Source: JBCBEX01 sp038528235 (GTDB lineage Bacteria > Bacteroidota > Rhodothermia > Rhodothermales > Rubricoccaceae). From it: a stretch of DNA of 64,000 nt. The stretch is taken from NCBI GenBank assembly GCA_038528235.1, contig JBCBEX010000003.1:53578-117577 (forward strand). The letters are read 5' to 3'. Below, piece after piece: positions 1-9,060 of this stretch. Both the position numbers and the translations under genes were made by a program. The notes under the pieces were generated by a model that was given only the letters and a program-made list of their open reading frames with translations, was not told the origin of the DNA and did not search any database. How positions within the stretch are numbered: position 1 is the first letter of the stretch; each line of letters starts with the position of its first letter.

Positions 1-190
1 GCAGGAGCTCGACGCCAAGCTCGCCTACTACGACGACCTCAGCCTCGACGCCGTGGACGAGCTCCGCAGCAACGAGGACCAGGCGCGCATCTCCGTCGAG
101 TACGAGAAGAAGCCGAAGGCCAGCCTCCTCGCCGCCGACGAGATGCTCGACGAGGAGATTTACTTCCGCAACCCGAACATCGAGGAGTAG
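1..190 (+). CDS. rpoZ: RNA polymerase omega subunit, 3' end (partial)
   Basis: This is the C-terminal 62 codons of a gene that begins before the window; the reading frame runs from base 2 to a TAG at 188-190. The tail contains an acidic, charged stretch (RISVEYEKKPKAS) followed by EIYFRNPNIEE. It resembles the C-terminus of the Bacteroidetes Rpb6/omega family, which reads roughly 'QIEISKYYEKLPKP...GKIYYRNP'. Omega binds beta-prime and helps assemble RNA polymerase. Position supports the call: in Bacteroidetes rpoZ commonly sits directly upstream of coaBC, which starts 57 bp later on the same strand. The N-terminal half is not visible, so the assignment rests on the tail and synteny. Confidence 0.75.
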   Translation, partial: QELDAKLAYYDDLSLDAVDELRSNEDQARISVEYEKKPKASLLAADEMLDEEIYFRNPNIEE

Positions 191-247
191 TCCTCGGTCA
201 CGCGTCCCCGGTCATCGATAGGGTGCTGAAGCCGAAACGAGGGACCC

Positions 248-1486
248 ATGACCGAAGGCCAGAGCCTCAAGGGCAAGCGCCTCCTCCTCGGCGTCACGGG
301 GAGCATCGCGGCCTACAAGGCGGCGGAACTCGTCCGTGCCTTCAAGAAGGCCGGAGCCGAGGTGCAGGTGCTCATGACACGCGACGCGGCGCGGTTCATC
401 ACGCCGCTCACGCTAGGCACCCTCTCCGAGCGCGAGGTGCTCGTCGAGATCTTCCCCGAGAACGCCACCGGATCGTGGACCAAGCACGTCCACCTCGGCC
501 TGTGGGCCGACCTCTTCGTCGTGGCGCCCGCCACGGCTACGACGCTCTCGAAGCTCGCGCACGGCGTCTGCGACTCGATGCTCACGGCGACGGCGCTCTC
601 GGCGCGGTGCCCGCTGCTCGTCAGCCCGGCGATGGACCACGACATGTGGCTGCACCCGGCCACGCAGCGCAACCTGGGCCTCCTGCGCGAGGATGGCGTA
701 CACATCCTTGACCCGGAGCATGGCGAACTCGCCAGCGGCCTCATCGGGCAGGGCCGCCTCCCCGAGCCCGACGCCATCGCCGCGCACGTGGCGGCGCTGC
801 TGGGCGAGTTCGAAGACAAGGCGATCCCGCAGACGCTTGCGGGCCAGACCGTGCTCGTGACAGCGGGGCCGACGCGTGAGCCGCTCGACCCGGTACGCTT
901 TCTCTCGAACCCGTCCACGGGCACGATGGGTTATGCGCTCGCCGCTGCCGCCGCCGAGCGCGGTGCCGAGGTCACGCTTGTGAGCGGTCCGACCACGCTC
1001 GCCACGCCGCCCAATGTGACCCGCATCGATGTCACGACCGCCGACGAGATGTACGCTGCCGCGATGCAACACAGCGGGGCCGACCTTGTCATTGCCGCGG
1101 CGGCTGTGGCGGACTACGCTCCCGCTGAGCCGAGCGCGCACAAGCGCAAGAAGGAAGCGGAGACCACCAACGAAGCCGGGGAGGTTGTGCTGCGGCTACG
1201 GCGGACGCCCGACATCCTAGCGGCCATCGGAGCGCAGAAGCGACGCGGCCAACTCCTGGTGGGTTTTGCCTTGGAAACCCGGGACGGCTTTGACCAGGCC
1301 CGCGGCAAGCTCGAGCGCAAGCACCTGGACTGGATCGTGCTTAACTATGCCAACGAGGAGGGCGCAGGCTTTGGAATCGGTACCAACCGCGTTACGCTCC
1401 TGGGGCGCAACGGGGCGCAGCAGGCCCTTCCTAAAGCAAGCAAAGCCAGCATAGCCAGGGCTATTTTAGACGCCCTGAGCGCGTAG
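248..1486 (+). CDS. coaBC: Bifunctional phosphopantothenoylcysteine decarboxylase / phosphopantothenate-cysteine ligase
   Basis: This cytoplasmic enzyme makes 4'-phosphopantetheine for coenzyme A: it ligates cysteine to phosphopantothenate (CoaB) and decarboxylates the product with FMN (CoaC). The 412-residue length fits the bifunctional family. The N-terminal CoaC flavoprotein domain (about residues 10-180) has the LLGVTGSIAAYKAAELVRAF opening and the catalytic-region motif PAMDHDMW. The CoaB domain (about 195-410) begins at TVLVTAGPTREPLDPVRFLSN and contains AAAVADYAP and a GFALET motif. It follows rpoZ by 57 bp, probably in one operon. The start chosen has ATG followed by a Lys-rich lead-in close to the conserved domain. 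Assignment is firm. Confidence 0.97.
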   Translation: MTEGQSLKGKRLLLGVTGSIAAYKAAELVRAFKKAGAEVQVLMTRDAARFITPLTLGTLSEREVLVEIFPENATGSWTKHVHLGLWADLFVVAPATATTLSKLAHGVCDSMLTATALSARCPLLVSPAMDHDMWLHPATQRNLGLLREDGVHILDPEHGELASGLIGQGRLPEPDAIAAHVAALLGEFEDKAIPQTLAGQTVLVTAGPTREPLDPVRFLSNPSTGTMGYALAAAAAERGAEVTLVSGPTTLATPPNVTRIDVTTADEMYAAAMQHSGADLVIAAAAVADYAPAEPSAHKRKKEAETTNEAGEVVLRLRRTPDILAAIGAQKRRGQLLVGFALETRDGFDQARGKLERKHLDWIVLNYANEEGAGFGIGTNRVTLLGRNGAQQALPKASKASIARAILDALSA

Positions 1487-1590
1487 AGGGGACTACCTTT
1501 CTCCTAGGAAAAACAGGGATCTGGGTCCCACAAGAGCCCTACGTGCGTGCGGCTCACCCTGGAGATGGAGGCGAGAACCTGGGAGATACC

Positions 1591-1619
1591 TTGTAAAAGC
1601 CAGGGGGGCGTGCTAGATT
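1591..1619 (+). promoter_or_regulatory. Possible sigma-70-like promoter
   Basis: TTGTAA at 1591-1596 and TAGATT at 1614-1619 are separated by 17 bp in the 300-bp gap before the first PA-domain gene. They lie about 165 bp before its ATG. The match is only moderate and the promoter consensus of this lineage may differ. The rest of the 1487-1786 gap shows no gene. Confidence 0.25.
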
Positions 1620-1786
1620 TCGCCCGCTTGTTCGCGTACGTTTACCGCTGCGCTACACCAAGCCACGTCCCCACCCGCCACTTCCACGAGCCGCCTCCAG
1701 CCAGCCAGCTTAGGTCTGCGCTCTCTTCTGCGCGCTCCCGTGTGGTCCGGGGAACCCTGTCTTTCACACACCAACCGGACTTTCTC

Positions 1787-3421
1787 ATGAAGTCTATTCG
1801 CTACATTCTGCTGGCCATGCTGCTCGTCCCGGGCGCTGCGCTGGCGCAGGTGGTCGGCGAGACCAACGCGACCCTCGAGATCGCGGGCAACGAGTACGCC
1901 GTCTTCGCCACCCAGAACTACGGCGCTCAGTTCGAGAACGGCGCCACCTTCGGCCCCTTCCAGGTCGTCCAGGCCATCGATGCCGCCGGTGACGGCACCA
2001 CCATCGACGGCTGCGAGCCCTTCGAGAACGCCGACGACATCGCCGGCAACATCGCCCTGATCAGCCGCGGCGCCTGCGCCTTCGTCCTCAAGGCCGAGAA
2101 CGCAGCCAACGCCGGTGCCGTCGCCTACATCGTCTACATGGACGAGCGCGAAGGCCAGGAGGGCGAGACCCTCGTGAACATGGGCGGCGACTGCGACGAG
2201 AGCGTCTGCTCGGTCCCGGGCGTGTTCATGTCGCGCCGCGACTACAAGTCGATCCTGCCGGACGTGAAGTTCGAGGAGGAAGCCTCGATCGCGGTCGAGT
2301 TCCCGGACGAGCCCAGCGTGGGTGAAGTGGACCTCACGACCTGGAACATTCCAGTCTACGACGACGGCTTCTTCGGCGCCACGGCGACGTTCGGCGGAAC
2401 GTCGCAGGGCGAGCTTCCGCTCACGTTCAACGGCTTCAACCCGCTGTTCGTCGGTACGGCCCTCGTGGGCATCGACGGCAACGTGGTCGGCAGCCCGTAC
2501 GGTGGCACGCCGGAGTACATCCGCAACGGCACGGTGCTCACAGGTACGGTCAGCGAAGGTCGCGACCCGGCGGCGCAGGCATCGTTCGCGAACGCGGACG
2601 CGGGCGTCACCGTGACCAACCTCACCTTCGGTACGCCTGAAGGTGCTGATGGCCCCCTCTCCACGCACATCATCATGCAGCTCTCCGTGGCCAGCACCAC
2701 CGGTGCTGACATCAACGATGTCTACTTCGGCCTCTTCGCCGACTGGGATATCGTGGACGACGGTGACGACGCCTCCACCAACGACTCCGGTGGTTGGAAC
2801 GCCGACTACAACCTCGCTTACGTCTTCGACGCCGACATGGCGCAGTACTACGGTGTGATGGCTGTCGTTGACGAGAGCGTCGAGAACTCGGCGCTTGGTG
2901 GCTACACCACCGACTCGGGTGGCACGGACGAGGACATGTTCACGGCGCTGACAAGCCCGGTCGCTCCGGCCGAAGGTGAGGCAGAGCGCGCGGTGGTCGT
3001 CGGCCAGGGGCCGTTCACGCTCCCGGCCAGTGGTGACCCCGTCACGCAGTTCTTCGCTCTCGTGGCGGGCACCAGCGAGGCCAGCCTGTTCGCCAACGCG
3101 CAGGGCGTCTACGATCGCTACGGCATCATGGTCGCGGAAGAGCAGGAGACGCTCGTGGGCACCTACCGCCTTGAGTCGGCCTTCCCGAACCCGTTCACGG
3201 CCACGACGCAGATCGGCTTCACGATCCCGCAGACCGAGGAAGTCAGCATCGCTGTCTACGACATGCTCGGCCGTGAGGTCGCTACGCTGGCCAAGGCCGC
3301 CTACCCGGCCGGCAGCCACCAGGTCACCTTCGATGCCGCCAACCTCCCGAGCGGCGTCTACGTCTACCGCATGACCGCGGGCGAGACGACCCTGACCGAG
3401 CGCGTGACCATCGTGCGCTAA
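1787..3421 (+). CDS. Secreted PA-domain protein with T9SS type-A sorting domain (paralog 1)
   Basis: 544 residues. A Sec signal peptide (MKSIRYILLAMLLVPGAALAQ) fixes the start; an in-frame extension back to 1547 precedes it and is unlikely. A protease-associated (PA) domain spans about residues 22-170, with the DGCEPFENADDIAGNIALIS core and Cys residues in GGDCDESVCSVPG. A middle module follows, with VGIDGNVVGSPYGG, a 'GLFADWDIVDDGDD' acidic segment and 'AQYYGVM'. The last about 75 residues form a T9SS sorting domain (FPNPF...VAVYDMLGREVATL...GVYVYRM). No protease catalytic domain is present, so a binding or scaffold role outside the cell is inferred. It is the first of a tandem pair, and its PA region is identical at DNA level to paralog 2. 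Confidence 0.85.
   Translation: MKSIRYILLAMLLVPGAALAQVVGETNATLEIAGNEYAVFATQNYGAQFENGATFGPFQVVQAIDAAGDGTTIDGCEPFENADDIAGNIALISRGACAFVLKAENAANAGAVAYIVYMDEREGQEGETLVNMGGDCDESVCSVPGVFMSRRDYKSILPDVKFEEEASIAVEFPDEPSVGEVDLTTWNIPVYDDGFFGATATFGGTSQGELPLTFNGFNPLFVGTALVGIDGNVVGSPYGGTPEYIRNGTVLTGTVSEGRDPAAQASFANADAGVTVTNLTFGTPEGADGPLSTHIIMQLSVASTTGADINDVYFGLFADWDIVDDGDDASTNDSGGWNADYNLAYVFDADMAQYYGVMAVVDESVENSALGGYTTDSGGTDEDMFTALTSPVAPAEGEAERAVVVGQGPFTLPASGDPVTQFFALVAGTSEASLFANAQGVYDRYGIMVAEEQETLVGTYRLESAFPNPFTATTQIGFTIPQTEEVSIAVYDMLGREVATLAKAAYPAGSHQVTFDAANLPSGVYVYRMTAGETTLTERVTIVR
1829..2273 (+). repeat. 445-bp perfect direct repeat, copy A
   Basis: Bases 1829-2273 match 3656-4100 with no difference that I can find reading line against line (constant offset 1827). 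The block starts in the signal peptide and ends just after the PA domain. Outside it the two genes diverge quickly, the pattern expected from gene conversion or recent partial duplication. Confidence 0.95.
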
Positions 3422-3475
3422 GCGTTTCGACGCAACCTGGACTACCGTCAGGGGACCCCTGACGCGCTGATCCGA

Positions 3476-3511
3476 GGGGCCTCGCTGGAGTGATCCGGCG
3501 AGGCCCCTTTT
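3476..3511 (+). terminator. Rho-independent terminator after paralog 1
   Basis: A perfect 10-bp stem, GGGGCCTCGC at 3476-3485 and GCGAGGCCCC at 3498-3507, has a 12-base loop and runs into TTTT. A second perfect 9-bp palindrome (CGTCAGGGG-A-CCCCTGACG) lies just before it at 3446-3464. Paralogs 1 and 2 are therefore probably separate transcription units. Confidence 0.85.
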
Positions 3512-3613
3512 CGTTGAGGAACCTCGGGGAGCTGCCGACCGCCCCGCTTTGATTTCCATCATCGTGTGGCTATCGTGTCTAGCCTAGTGCCTCTTGTCTA
3601 GCTACCCGCTGCC

Positions 3614-5218
3614 ATGCGTCCCCTCCGCTATACGCTGCTCTGCGCTCTGCTCATTCCGGGCGCTGCGCTGGCGCAGGTGGTCGGCGAGACCAACGCGACC
3701 CTCGAGATCGCGGGCAACGAGTACGCCGTCTTCGCCACCCAGAACTACGGCGCTCAGTTCGAGAACGGCGCCACCTTCGGCCCCTTCCAGGTCGTCCAGG
3801 CCATCGATGCCGCCGGTGACGGCACCACCATCGACGGCTGCGAGCCCTTCGAGAACGCCGACGACATCGCCGGCAACATCGCCCTGATCAGCCGCGGCGC
3901 CTGCGCCTTCGTCCTCAAGGCCGAGAACGCAGCCAACGCCGGTGCCGTCGCCTACATCGTCTACATGGACGAGCGCGAAGGCCAGGAGGGCGAGACCCTC
4001 GTGAACATGGGCGGCGACTGCGACGAGAGCGTCTGCTCGGTCCCGGGCGTGTTCATGTCGCGCCGCGACTACAAGTCGATCCTGCCGGACGTGAAGTTCG
4101 GGGAGGAGGCGACCATCACGATTGAATTCTCCGACCTGCCTAGCGTCGGCGAGGTAGCGACGGGCGTGGTGAACCTGCCGATCTACGACAACGGCTTTTT
4201 CGGCGCGGTGCCCGAGAACAACTACGCGCCCGTTGCTAGCGAGCTTCCGTTCACGTTCAACGGCTTCACCCCGCTTCGCATTGGCTCCGTGCTCGTGGGC
4301 ATCGATGGCAACGTGGTCGGGAGCCCCTATGCTGAGGCCTCGGAGTATGTCCGCAACGGCACAGTCCTCACGGGCAGAGCCACCGATGGCCCTGCGGCGC
4401 AGGCACGATTCCGCTCGGACGAGCTGGGCGTTGAGGTCACCAACCTCACCTATGGGATCTCGGGTGATCCGTTGATCCTCCTACAAATCACCGCTGTCAG
4501 CACGACAGGCGAGACGATCGAGGATGTCTATCTCGGCCTGTTTGCCGACTGGAATGTGATGGACGATCACGGGGACTCGTCAACTGACGACCTTGGTGGC
4601 TTCGACGAGCACCTGCAGCTGGCTTACATCTACGATGCTGACCAAGCCCAATACTACGGGGTACGTGCCATGCCCGAGCTTGGACATCCGGGCCCATTTT
4701 CCGGCTACACGACCGATTCGGATGGCTCGGACGTGAGCCTCTTCGCCGGACTGACTTCCCGGGCCGCACCTGCCGAGGGCGAGGGCGAACGTGCTGTTGT
4801 CGTTGGGCGGGGGCCCTTCACATTGCCTGGCGATGGCACGCCGAGCGTCGCCACCTTCGCGCTGGTTCCTGGGCTGGACAAGTACGAGATGTTCGCCAAC
4901 GCGATCAACTGCGCGATTGAGTACTGTCCAGCCGTCGAGACGACCACCGAGGCCGGCACCTACCGCCTCGCCTCGGTCTATCCCAACCCGGTCGCCACGA
5001 CCGCGATAGTCGGCTTCACGCTGCCGACCTCCGAGCAAGCACGTGTGGAGGTCTACGACCTGCTCGGACGCCGCGTAGCCGTCGTGGCTGAGGGCGTCCG
5101 CCCCGCCGGCACGCACACGGTCACGCTCGACGCGACGGGCCTGCCGAGTGGCGTCTACGTGGTGCGGCTCTCCACGGCCAGCGTCGCCCTCGCCGAGCGC
5201 GTCACGGTGGTCCGCTAG
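3614..5218 (+). CDS. Secreted PA-domain protein with T9SS type-A sorting domain (paralog 2)
   Basis: 534 residues with the same architecture as the preceding gene: signal peptide (MRPLRYTLLCALLIPGAALAQ), PA domain to about residue 165, middle module with VGIDGNVVGSPYAEA and GLFADWNVMDDHGD, and a T9SS sorting domain (YPNPVATTAIVGFTLP...VYDLLGRRVAVV...GVYVVRL). The PA-coding DNA is identical to paralog 1 over 445 bp, whereas the middle modules differ at many positions. Export through the Sec and type IX systems and surface attachment or release are inferred from the sorting domain. The stop codon interlocks with the stop of the convergent DUF294 gene in CTAG at 5215-5218. Function beyond PA-mediated binding is unknown. 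Confidence 0.85.
   Translation: MRPLRYTLLCALLIPGAALAQVVGETNATLEIAGNEYAVFATQNYGAQFENGATFGPFQVVQAIDAAGDGTTIDGCEPFENADDIAGNIALISRGACAFVLKAENAANAGAVAYIVYMDEREGQEGETLVNMGGDCDESVCSVPGVFMSRRDYKSILPDVKFGEEATITIEFSDLPSVGEVATGVVNLPIYDNGFFGAVPENNYAPVASELPFTFNGFTPLRIGSVLVGIDGNVVGSPYAEASEYVRNGTVLTGRATDGPAAQARFRSDELGVEVTNLTYGISGDPLILLQITAVSTTGETIEDVYLGLFADWNVMDDHGDSSTDDLGGFDEHLQLAYIYDADQAQYYGVRAMPELGHPGPFSGYTTDSDGSDVSLFAGLTSRAAPAEGEGERAVVVGRGPFTLPGDGTPSVATFALVPGLDKYEMFANAINCAIEYCPAVETTTEAGTYRLASVYPNPVATTAIVGFTLPTSEQARVEVYDLLGRRVAVVAEGVRPAGTHTVTLDATGLPSGVYVVRLSTASVALAERVTVVR
3656..4100 (+). repeat. 445-bp perfect direct repeat, copy B
   Basis: Second copy of the block at 1829-2273, in the same orientation and coding for the same stretch of the PA domain. 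Confidence 0.95.
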
Positions 5219-7092
5219 CTGATCATCGCCGTGTTGTAGCGGGAGGCCAGGCTCTCCTGCGCGGTGACGACCACCTTGAACGCGTCGCGCAGGTGCGTGC
5301 GCTCCAGGCGCGAAAGTTCGCGTGGCGCGATGCGGTTGTCCGGCGTCTCGGCCGCGCGGAGTTGGCGGCCCTGGTGCCGCAGCCGCGTCATCGCCACGTA
5401 CTCGAAGGCGTCGTCCTGGCTCGTGGCGTCTTTCGGGTTGACCGCACCCGCCTCGGCGATAGCGGCGAACCGGTCGTGCGTGTTCACGGCCATCACCCCA
5501 GACGCAAGCGCGTACACCCGCGCGATGTCAACCAGCGGTGCGAGGCCGCGCGCCTTGATGTCGAACGTGTCTTTGTGTTCCCCAGAGCGGTCCACGACGA
5601 AGGTGCGAAAGAAGCCGAGCGGCGGCTCGAACTGGAGCGCGTCGACGGCGAGGGTGGCGAGGAAGATCTGGTTGCTGCGAGCCGACTCGCGGATGTGGGC
5701 GCGGAGGGCACGCGTGAGGGCGTCGTCGCCGTGGCCGTGGCGGAGGTCGAAGAAGATCGTGGTGTGCATGACCGCCTTCGGGTCCGGCCGCTCGATCCAC
5801 GTGGTGAAGGTGCGCTTCCACGCGGCGAGCGGCTGCCGCCAGCGCGGGTTCGTCGCCATGACGTCGCCGGGGCAGTAGACGAAGCCCGCGCCGTGGAGCC
5901 CGTCGGAGACAACCTGCGCGAGCGCGGCGAAGTAGGCGTCGTGGGCGTCGGGGTCAAAGTCGTCGTGGAGGAGGAGCGCGTTGTCCTGGTCGGAGTGGGC
6001 GTTCATCTCCTGGCGCGCCTGCGAGCCGAGCGCGAGCCACGCGTAGGGCACCGGCGGCGGGCCGAGCTTCGCCTCGGCGAGCGTCAGCAGCCGCTCCGTG
6101 AGCGCGTCGGCCACGGCCGTAGCCACCGTCCCGATATCGCGCGGCTTGGCGTCGGCCTCGATGAGCCGGAGCAGCAAGTCGGGGAGCCGCTCCGCCACCC
6201 GGGCGAGGCCCTCGGGCGTGGTCTGCTTGGCGATGTCGCCCACGATAAAGACCGGCGACGACGCCTGCAGGCGCATCAGGTCGGTGACGGTGACGATCCC
6301 CGCGAGCGCACCGCTGTCCATCACGGGGAGGTGGTGGATGTTGCGCGCGGTCATGCGCAGCAGCGCCTCGAAGGCGAGCGCGTCCGCGCCAATGACGGCC
6401 GGATTGGGCGTCATCACGCCGCGCACGGGGCCGTCGGGGTCGCGGCCCTCGGCAAGCACGCGCGTGCGGAGGTCACGGTCGGTGAGGATGCCGAAGAGCC
6501 GCCCCGGCCCACCCGGCTCCTCCGCAGCCTTCTCGACGACGAGGAGCGACGAGACATGCGCCTCGGCCATCGTCTGCGCAGCGGTACGGATCGAGGAATC
6601 GAGTGGGATCGTGACGGGCGCGCGCTTGAGCAGGCTACGAACCGGTGTGACGAGTTCGGCGGCCTGCGTACGGCGGTCGAGGGCAGCCCGGAGGCGGTGC
6701 GCCTGCGCCTCGTCGAAGAACTCGGCGAAGTCGACGTGCTGTGCGCGCAGCGCGCGAAAGGTCTCCACCGGCAGTTGGTAGAGCAGCGTGTCCTCGATGG
6801 CCGTGGCGTGCGCGCTCGCGACGCCGTCGCCGAGGAGCGAGGGGTAGCTGAAGCTGTCGCCCTCGCCGTACCGGGCCACCAGCGCCCCTTGCGGCCCCGT
6901 CACCTCGACGGCGCCCTTGCGCACGACGTGCAGGTGCGCGTTGGGCTGGCCAAGCGTCAGGATCGGCTGCTGACGACGGACATAGCGCACGTCGAGCGAC
7001 CGGATAGCCCGCTGCAGGTCGGCCTCAGGTAACGTGTCGAAGGGGGCGTGGGCCGCGAGGAAGTCGCGGAGTTGAGCAAGCTCAGGCGTCAT
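5215..7092 (-). CDS. cNMP-binding / CBS-pair / DUF294 nucleotidyltransferase-like signalling protein
   Basis: 625 residues from the ATG at 7092; a further open stretch upstream to 7437 has no recognisable domain and is rejected. The order is a cyclic-nucleotide-binding (CRP-like) domain at about 1-120 (HVVRKGAVEVTG, YGEGDSF), two CBS motifs at about 155-275 (SSLLVVEK...GILTDRDLRTRV; NIHHLPVMDSGALAGIVT), a DUF294 nucleotidyltransferase domain with LALGSQARQEMNAHSDQD (Asp368 and Asp370 as the DxD pair) at about 320-460, and a helical DUF294 C-terminal region. Such proteins resemble GlnD-type uridylyltransferases and are thought to sense nucleotides; the target is unknown. Its stop interlocks with the convergent PA gene. 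It appears to be a single-gene unit. Confidence 0.9.
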   Translation of the reverse strand: MTPELAQLRDFLAAHAPFDTLPEADLQRAIRSLDVRYVRRQQPILTLGQPNAHLHVVRKGAVEVTGPQGALVARYGEGDSFSYPSLLGDGVASAHATAIEDTLLYQLPVETFRALRAQHVDFAEFFDEAQAHRLRAALDRRTQAAELVTPVRSLLKRAPVTIPLDSSIRTAAQTMAEAHVSSLLVVEKAAEEPGGPGRLFGILTDRDLRTRVLAEGRDPDGPVRGVMTPNPAVIGADALAFEALLRMTARNIHHLPVMDSGALAGIVTVTDLMRLQASSPVFIVGDIAKQTTPEGLARVAERLPDLLLRLIEADAKPRDIGTVATAVADALTERLLTLAEAKLGPPPVPYAWLALGSQARQEMNAHSDQDNALLLHDDFDPDAHDAYFAALAQVVSDGLHGAGFVYCPGDVMATNPRWRQPLAAWKRTFTTWIERPDPKAVMHTTIFFDLRHGHGDDALTRALRAHIRESARSNQIFLATLAVDALQFEPPLGFFRTFVVDRSGEHKDTFDIKARGLAPLVDIARVYALASGVMAVNTHDRFAAIAEAGAVNPKDATSQDDAFEYVAMTRLRHQGRQLRAAETPDNRIAPRELSRLERTHLRDAFKVVVTAQESLASRYNTAMIS

Positions 7093-7327
7093 CGGCAAGG
7101 CCGCGGAAGTCGAAGAAGCAAAGCAACGAGTCGGGCGCAAAGTAGCCGCTTCACGCGCTCGGTGAGGGCCCTTGGACAGTCTCGCGCCTTTTCCCCACAG
7201 CGTCCCCGCGTTCGTCCCCGACAAGGTCCGGACGCCTTCCCCAAAAACCGCCGACCGGATGATCCTTGACGGGCGACCGTTGCGCATGTAGGGTGCTGTG
7301 CCTTCCATTCCTAACCCGATCGTTACT

Positions 7328-8479
7328 ATGCGACTCGCCCTCCTCGCTTCGCTCTTCCTCGCTACCGCGACCGTGCAGGCACAAACACTTCTCGGAACGT
7401 GGCACGAGCCCAACGTCAGCATCACGGTCGTCTTCAACAGCGACGGATCCTACGCCGCCCAGGGCGTGCAGGCCACCGGGGGTACCTACCACGTCGACGG
7501 CACCATCATCACGCTCTACGAGCAGACGGGCGCGGTCTGGCAGTACCAAGTCACCGGGATCAACGACACGCAGTTTGCCGCTGTAGACCCGCAGGGCAAC
7601 GGCTACCAGTTCCAGCGCGTCGCCGCTCCCGGCCAGACGCCCGCGTCGTCCGGGGGACAGGCGCTCGCGCAGAAGAACGGACGGGCCCTCACCGAGGGCG
7701 ATGTGGAACTCGCCGTACAGTTGCTCAACTTTATGATCGGGCAGCCTATCACGAGGCAGGAGCGCCGCGAGATCAAGCAGTTCGCGCTCGGTGAGTTCGA
7801 CAAGGATCCGCAGGCCTACCTCGCGGACGTGGCTGACCTGCGCGAGGCGATGACCCAGATTCTCAGCCTCAGCGACCCCATCGCGGTGGGCGGGATGCGC
7901 CAAGCGCTCGTGGGCGCGTTCCACACCCTCGCCGAGGGCATGGACGAGACGCCGCGCTTCGTGACGGTCCTGCGGCGCTACGTGCAGGTCGTGGGACAGG
8001 ACCCGGCCAACAACCTCACCCTGACCTCGTGGGATGTCGATGGGATGGTGAACCTCACCGCGCTTACCGCCGAGGCCAACGGCGCGGCCATGTCTGAGCA
8101 GGCGAAGGCAGAATACCGCGCCTACCTCATCCAGGCCTTCCCAACGATGCCGCTGGCGGAGAAGCAGCAGCTTTCGTCGGCGGGCATCACGTGGGACCTC
8201 GTGGCGACCAACCTCGCCGCATTCACAGCCCAGCAGCAGCAGGCGCTCCAGGCGCAGATGCAGCAGCAGGCACAGGCGGCCTACGGCGCACAGCCGATCC
8301 CCGACTGGTCGAGCCAGTTGCAAGGCCAGGACGTGGACCCAGCGACGTGGGCGCAGCTCAGCCAGATGTCGCAGGGCATGCATGCCTCGATGATGAACGG
8401 CATTGAGGCGATGGGCGGCTCCTCGAACTACTGGGAGGTGCGCGAGATCGACCCCGCGACCGGCCTGCCTCGGTACTAG
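7328..8479 (+). CDS. Exported protein of unknown function, lipocalin-like N-terminus
   Basis: 383 residues. MRLALLASLFLATATVQAQ is a clear signal peptide and sets the start, although the frame is open from 7298. Residues about 20-110 (LLGTWHEPNVSITVVFNSDG...GTYHVDGTIITLYE) look like the small beta-barrel/lipocalin-like domain found in many Bacteroidetes exported proteins ('GTW...F..DG.Y'). The remainder is predicted helical and becomes Gln-rich (AQQQQALQAQMQQQ) near residue 310. It has no sorting domain, lipobox or catalytic motif that I recognise. It is probably periplasmic. It is transcribed away from the DUF294 gene. Confidence 0.7.
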   Translation: MRLALLASLFLATATVQAQTLLGTWHEPNVSITVVFNSDGSYAAQGVQATGGTYHVDGTIITLYEQTGAVWQYQVTGINDTQFAAVDPQGNGYQFQRVAAPGQTPASSGGQALAQKNGRALTEGDVELAVQLLNFMIGQPITRQERREIKQFALGEFDKDPQAYLADVADLREAMTQILSLSDPIAVGGMRQALVGAFHTLAEGMDETPRFVTVLRRYVQVVGQDPANNLTLTSWDVDGMVNLTALTAEANGAAMSEQAKAEYRAYLIQAFPTMPLAEKQQLSSAGITWDLVATNLAAFTAQQQQALQAQMQQQAQAAYGAQPIPDWSSQLQGQDVDPATWAQLSQMSQGMHASMMNGIEAMGGSSNYWEVREIDPATGLPRY

Positions 8480-8529
8480 AGCCTTCCGCTGCTGCCTGTC
8501 TGCCACGGGTGACGGCCGCACACTGATAC

Positions 8530-8565
8530 AAAAAAGGGCCTTGCCGGAATTGACCGGCAAGACCC
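8530..8565 (-). terminator. Rho-independent terminator for the lipoprotein gene on the minus strand
   Basis: The stem pairs 8536-8547 (GGGCCTTGCCGG) with 8554-8565 (CCGGCAAGACCC), with one mismatch and a 6-base loop. Six A residues at 8530-8535 become a U-tract when read on the minus strand. It lies 34 bp past the stop of the minus-strand gene. It may also slow transcription from the plus-strand gene ending at 8479. Confidence 0.75.
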
Positions 8566-8598
8566 TGGGGCTCTTAGTCGGGGCTGGGCGTGTCCGCT

Positions 8599-9060
8599 CT
8601 AGAATTCACTCGTCACCGGCCCAATGGCGATCCGGTTCGATGGCGCCGAGAACTCGGTCCAGAGGAAGTCTTCGCGGCAGAAGTAGTTGGTGCGGTACTC
8701 CGCCTTGGGGTCGGACGAGCCGCCAGGACCATAGGCTGGATCCGTCACCGTGATCGAGCCGCCCGAGCCCGTCGCGCTGGTCGTCGCAAACGTTTGCCAG
8801 GCACCGCCGTTGATGCTTCGCTGGAACGTCAGGTTTAGCGCGCCATTGGTGACCTGGGAGGCTGTGACCTCGATGATACCGCCACGGACGATGGCTGCCG
8901 CTGTCGTTACGGAGGTAGTACACTCGGTGGACACGTCTGATGCTGCAAGCTCTGTGGTGGCAGGTGCGAGCTCCGTGCCAGCCGGACCGGCAAAGTCGTC
9001 AGCGCATCCGGAGAAGCCGACGAAGAACAGTAACGTGAGTAGGGAAATGAAAGACCTCAT
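8599..9060 (-). CDS. Small hypothetical lipoprotein
   Basis: 153 residues. A lipoprotein signal peptide (MRSFISLLTLLFFVGFSGC) has its lipobox Cys at residue 19. The mature part is Thr/Ala-rich, then contains GAWQTFATTSATGSGGSITV and TEYR-type segments that look beta-rich, with Cys residues at CTTS and FCRED. No known family is recognised. A hairpin with a U-tract lies just downstream. It is probably membrane-anchored, but the function is unknown. Confidence 0.7.
   Translation of the reverse strand: MRSFISLLTLLFFVGFSGCADDFAGPAGTELAPATTELAASDVSTECTTSVTTAAAIVRGGIIEVTASQVTNGALNLTFQRSINGGAWQTFATTSATGSGGSITVTDPAYGPGGSSDPKAEYRTNYFCREDFLWTEFSAPSNRIAIGPVTSEF

Noticed and set aside
1613..3562. Long minus-strand open frame opposite paralog 1
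   Set aside because: Same shadow pattern; no family motif, and the plus-strand gene has signal peptide, PA and sorting domains.
5293..7032. Plus-strand open frame through the DUF294 gene
   Set aside because: Arg/Val/Glu-rich antisense frame without recognisable sequence; the minus-strand protein has complete domains.
7093..7437. N-terminal extension of the DUF294 protein
   Set aside because: The extra 115 residues have no similarity to the family and the ATG at 7092 matches the start of the cNMP-binding domain.
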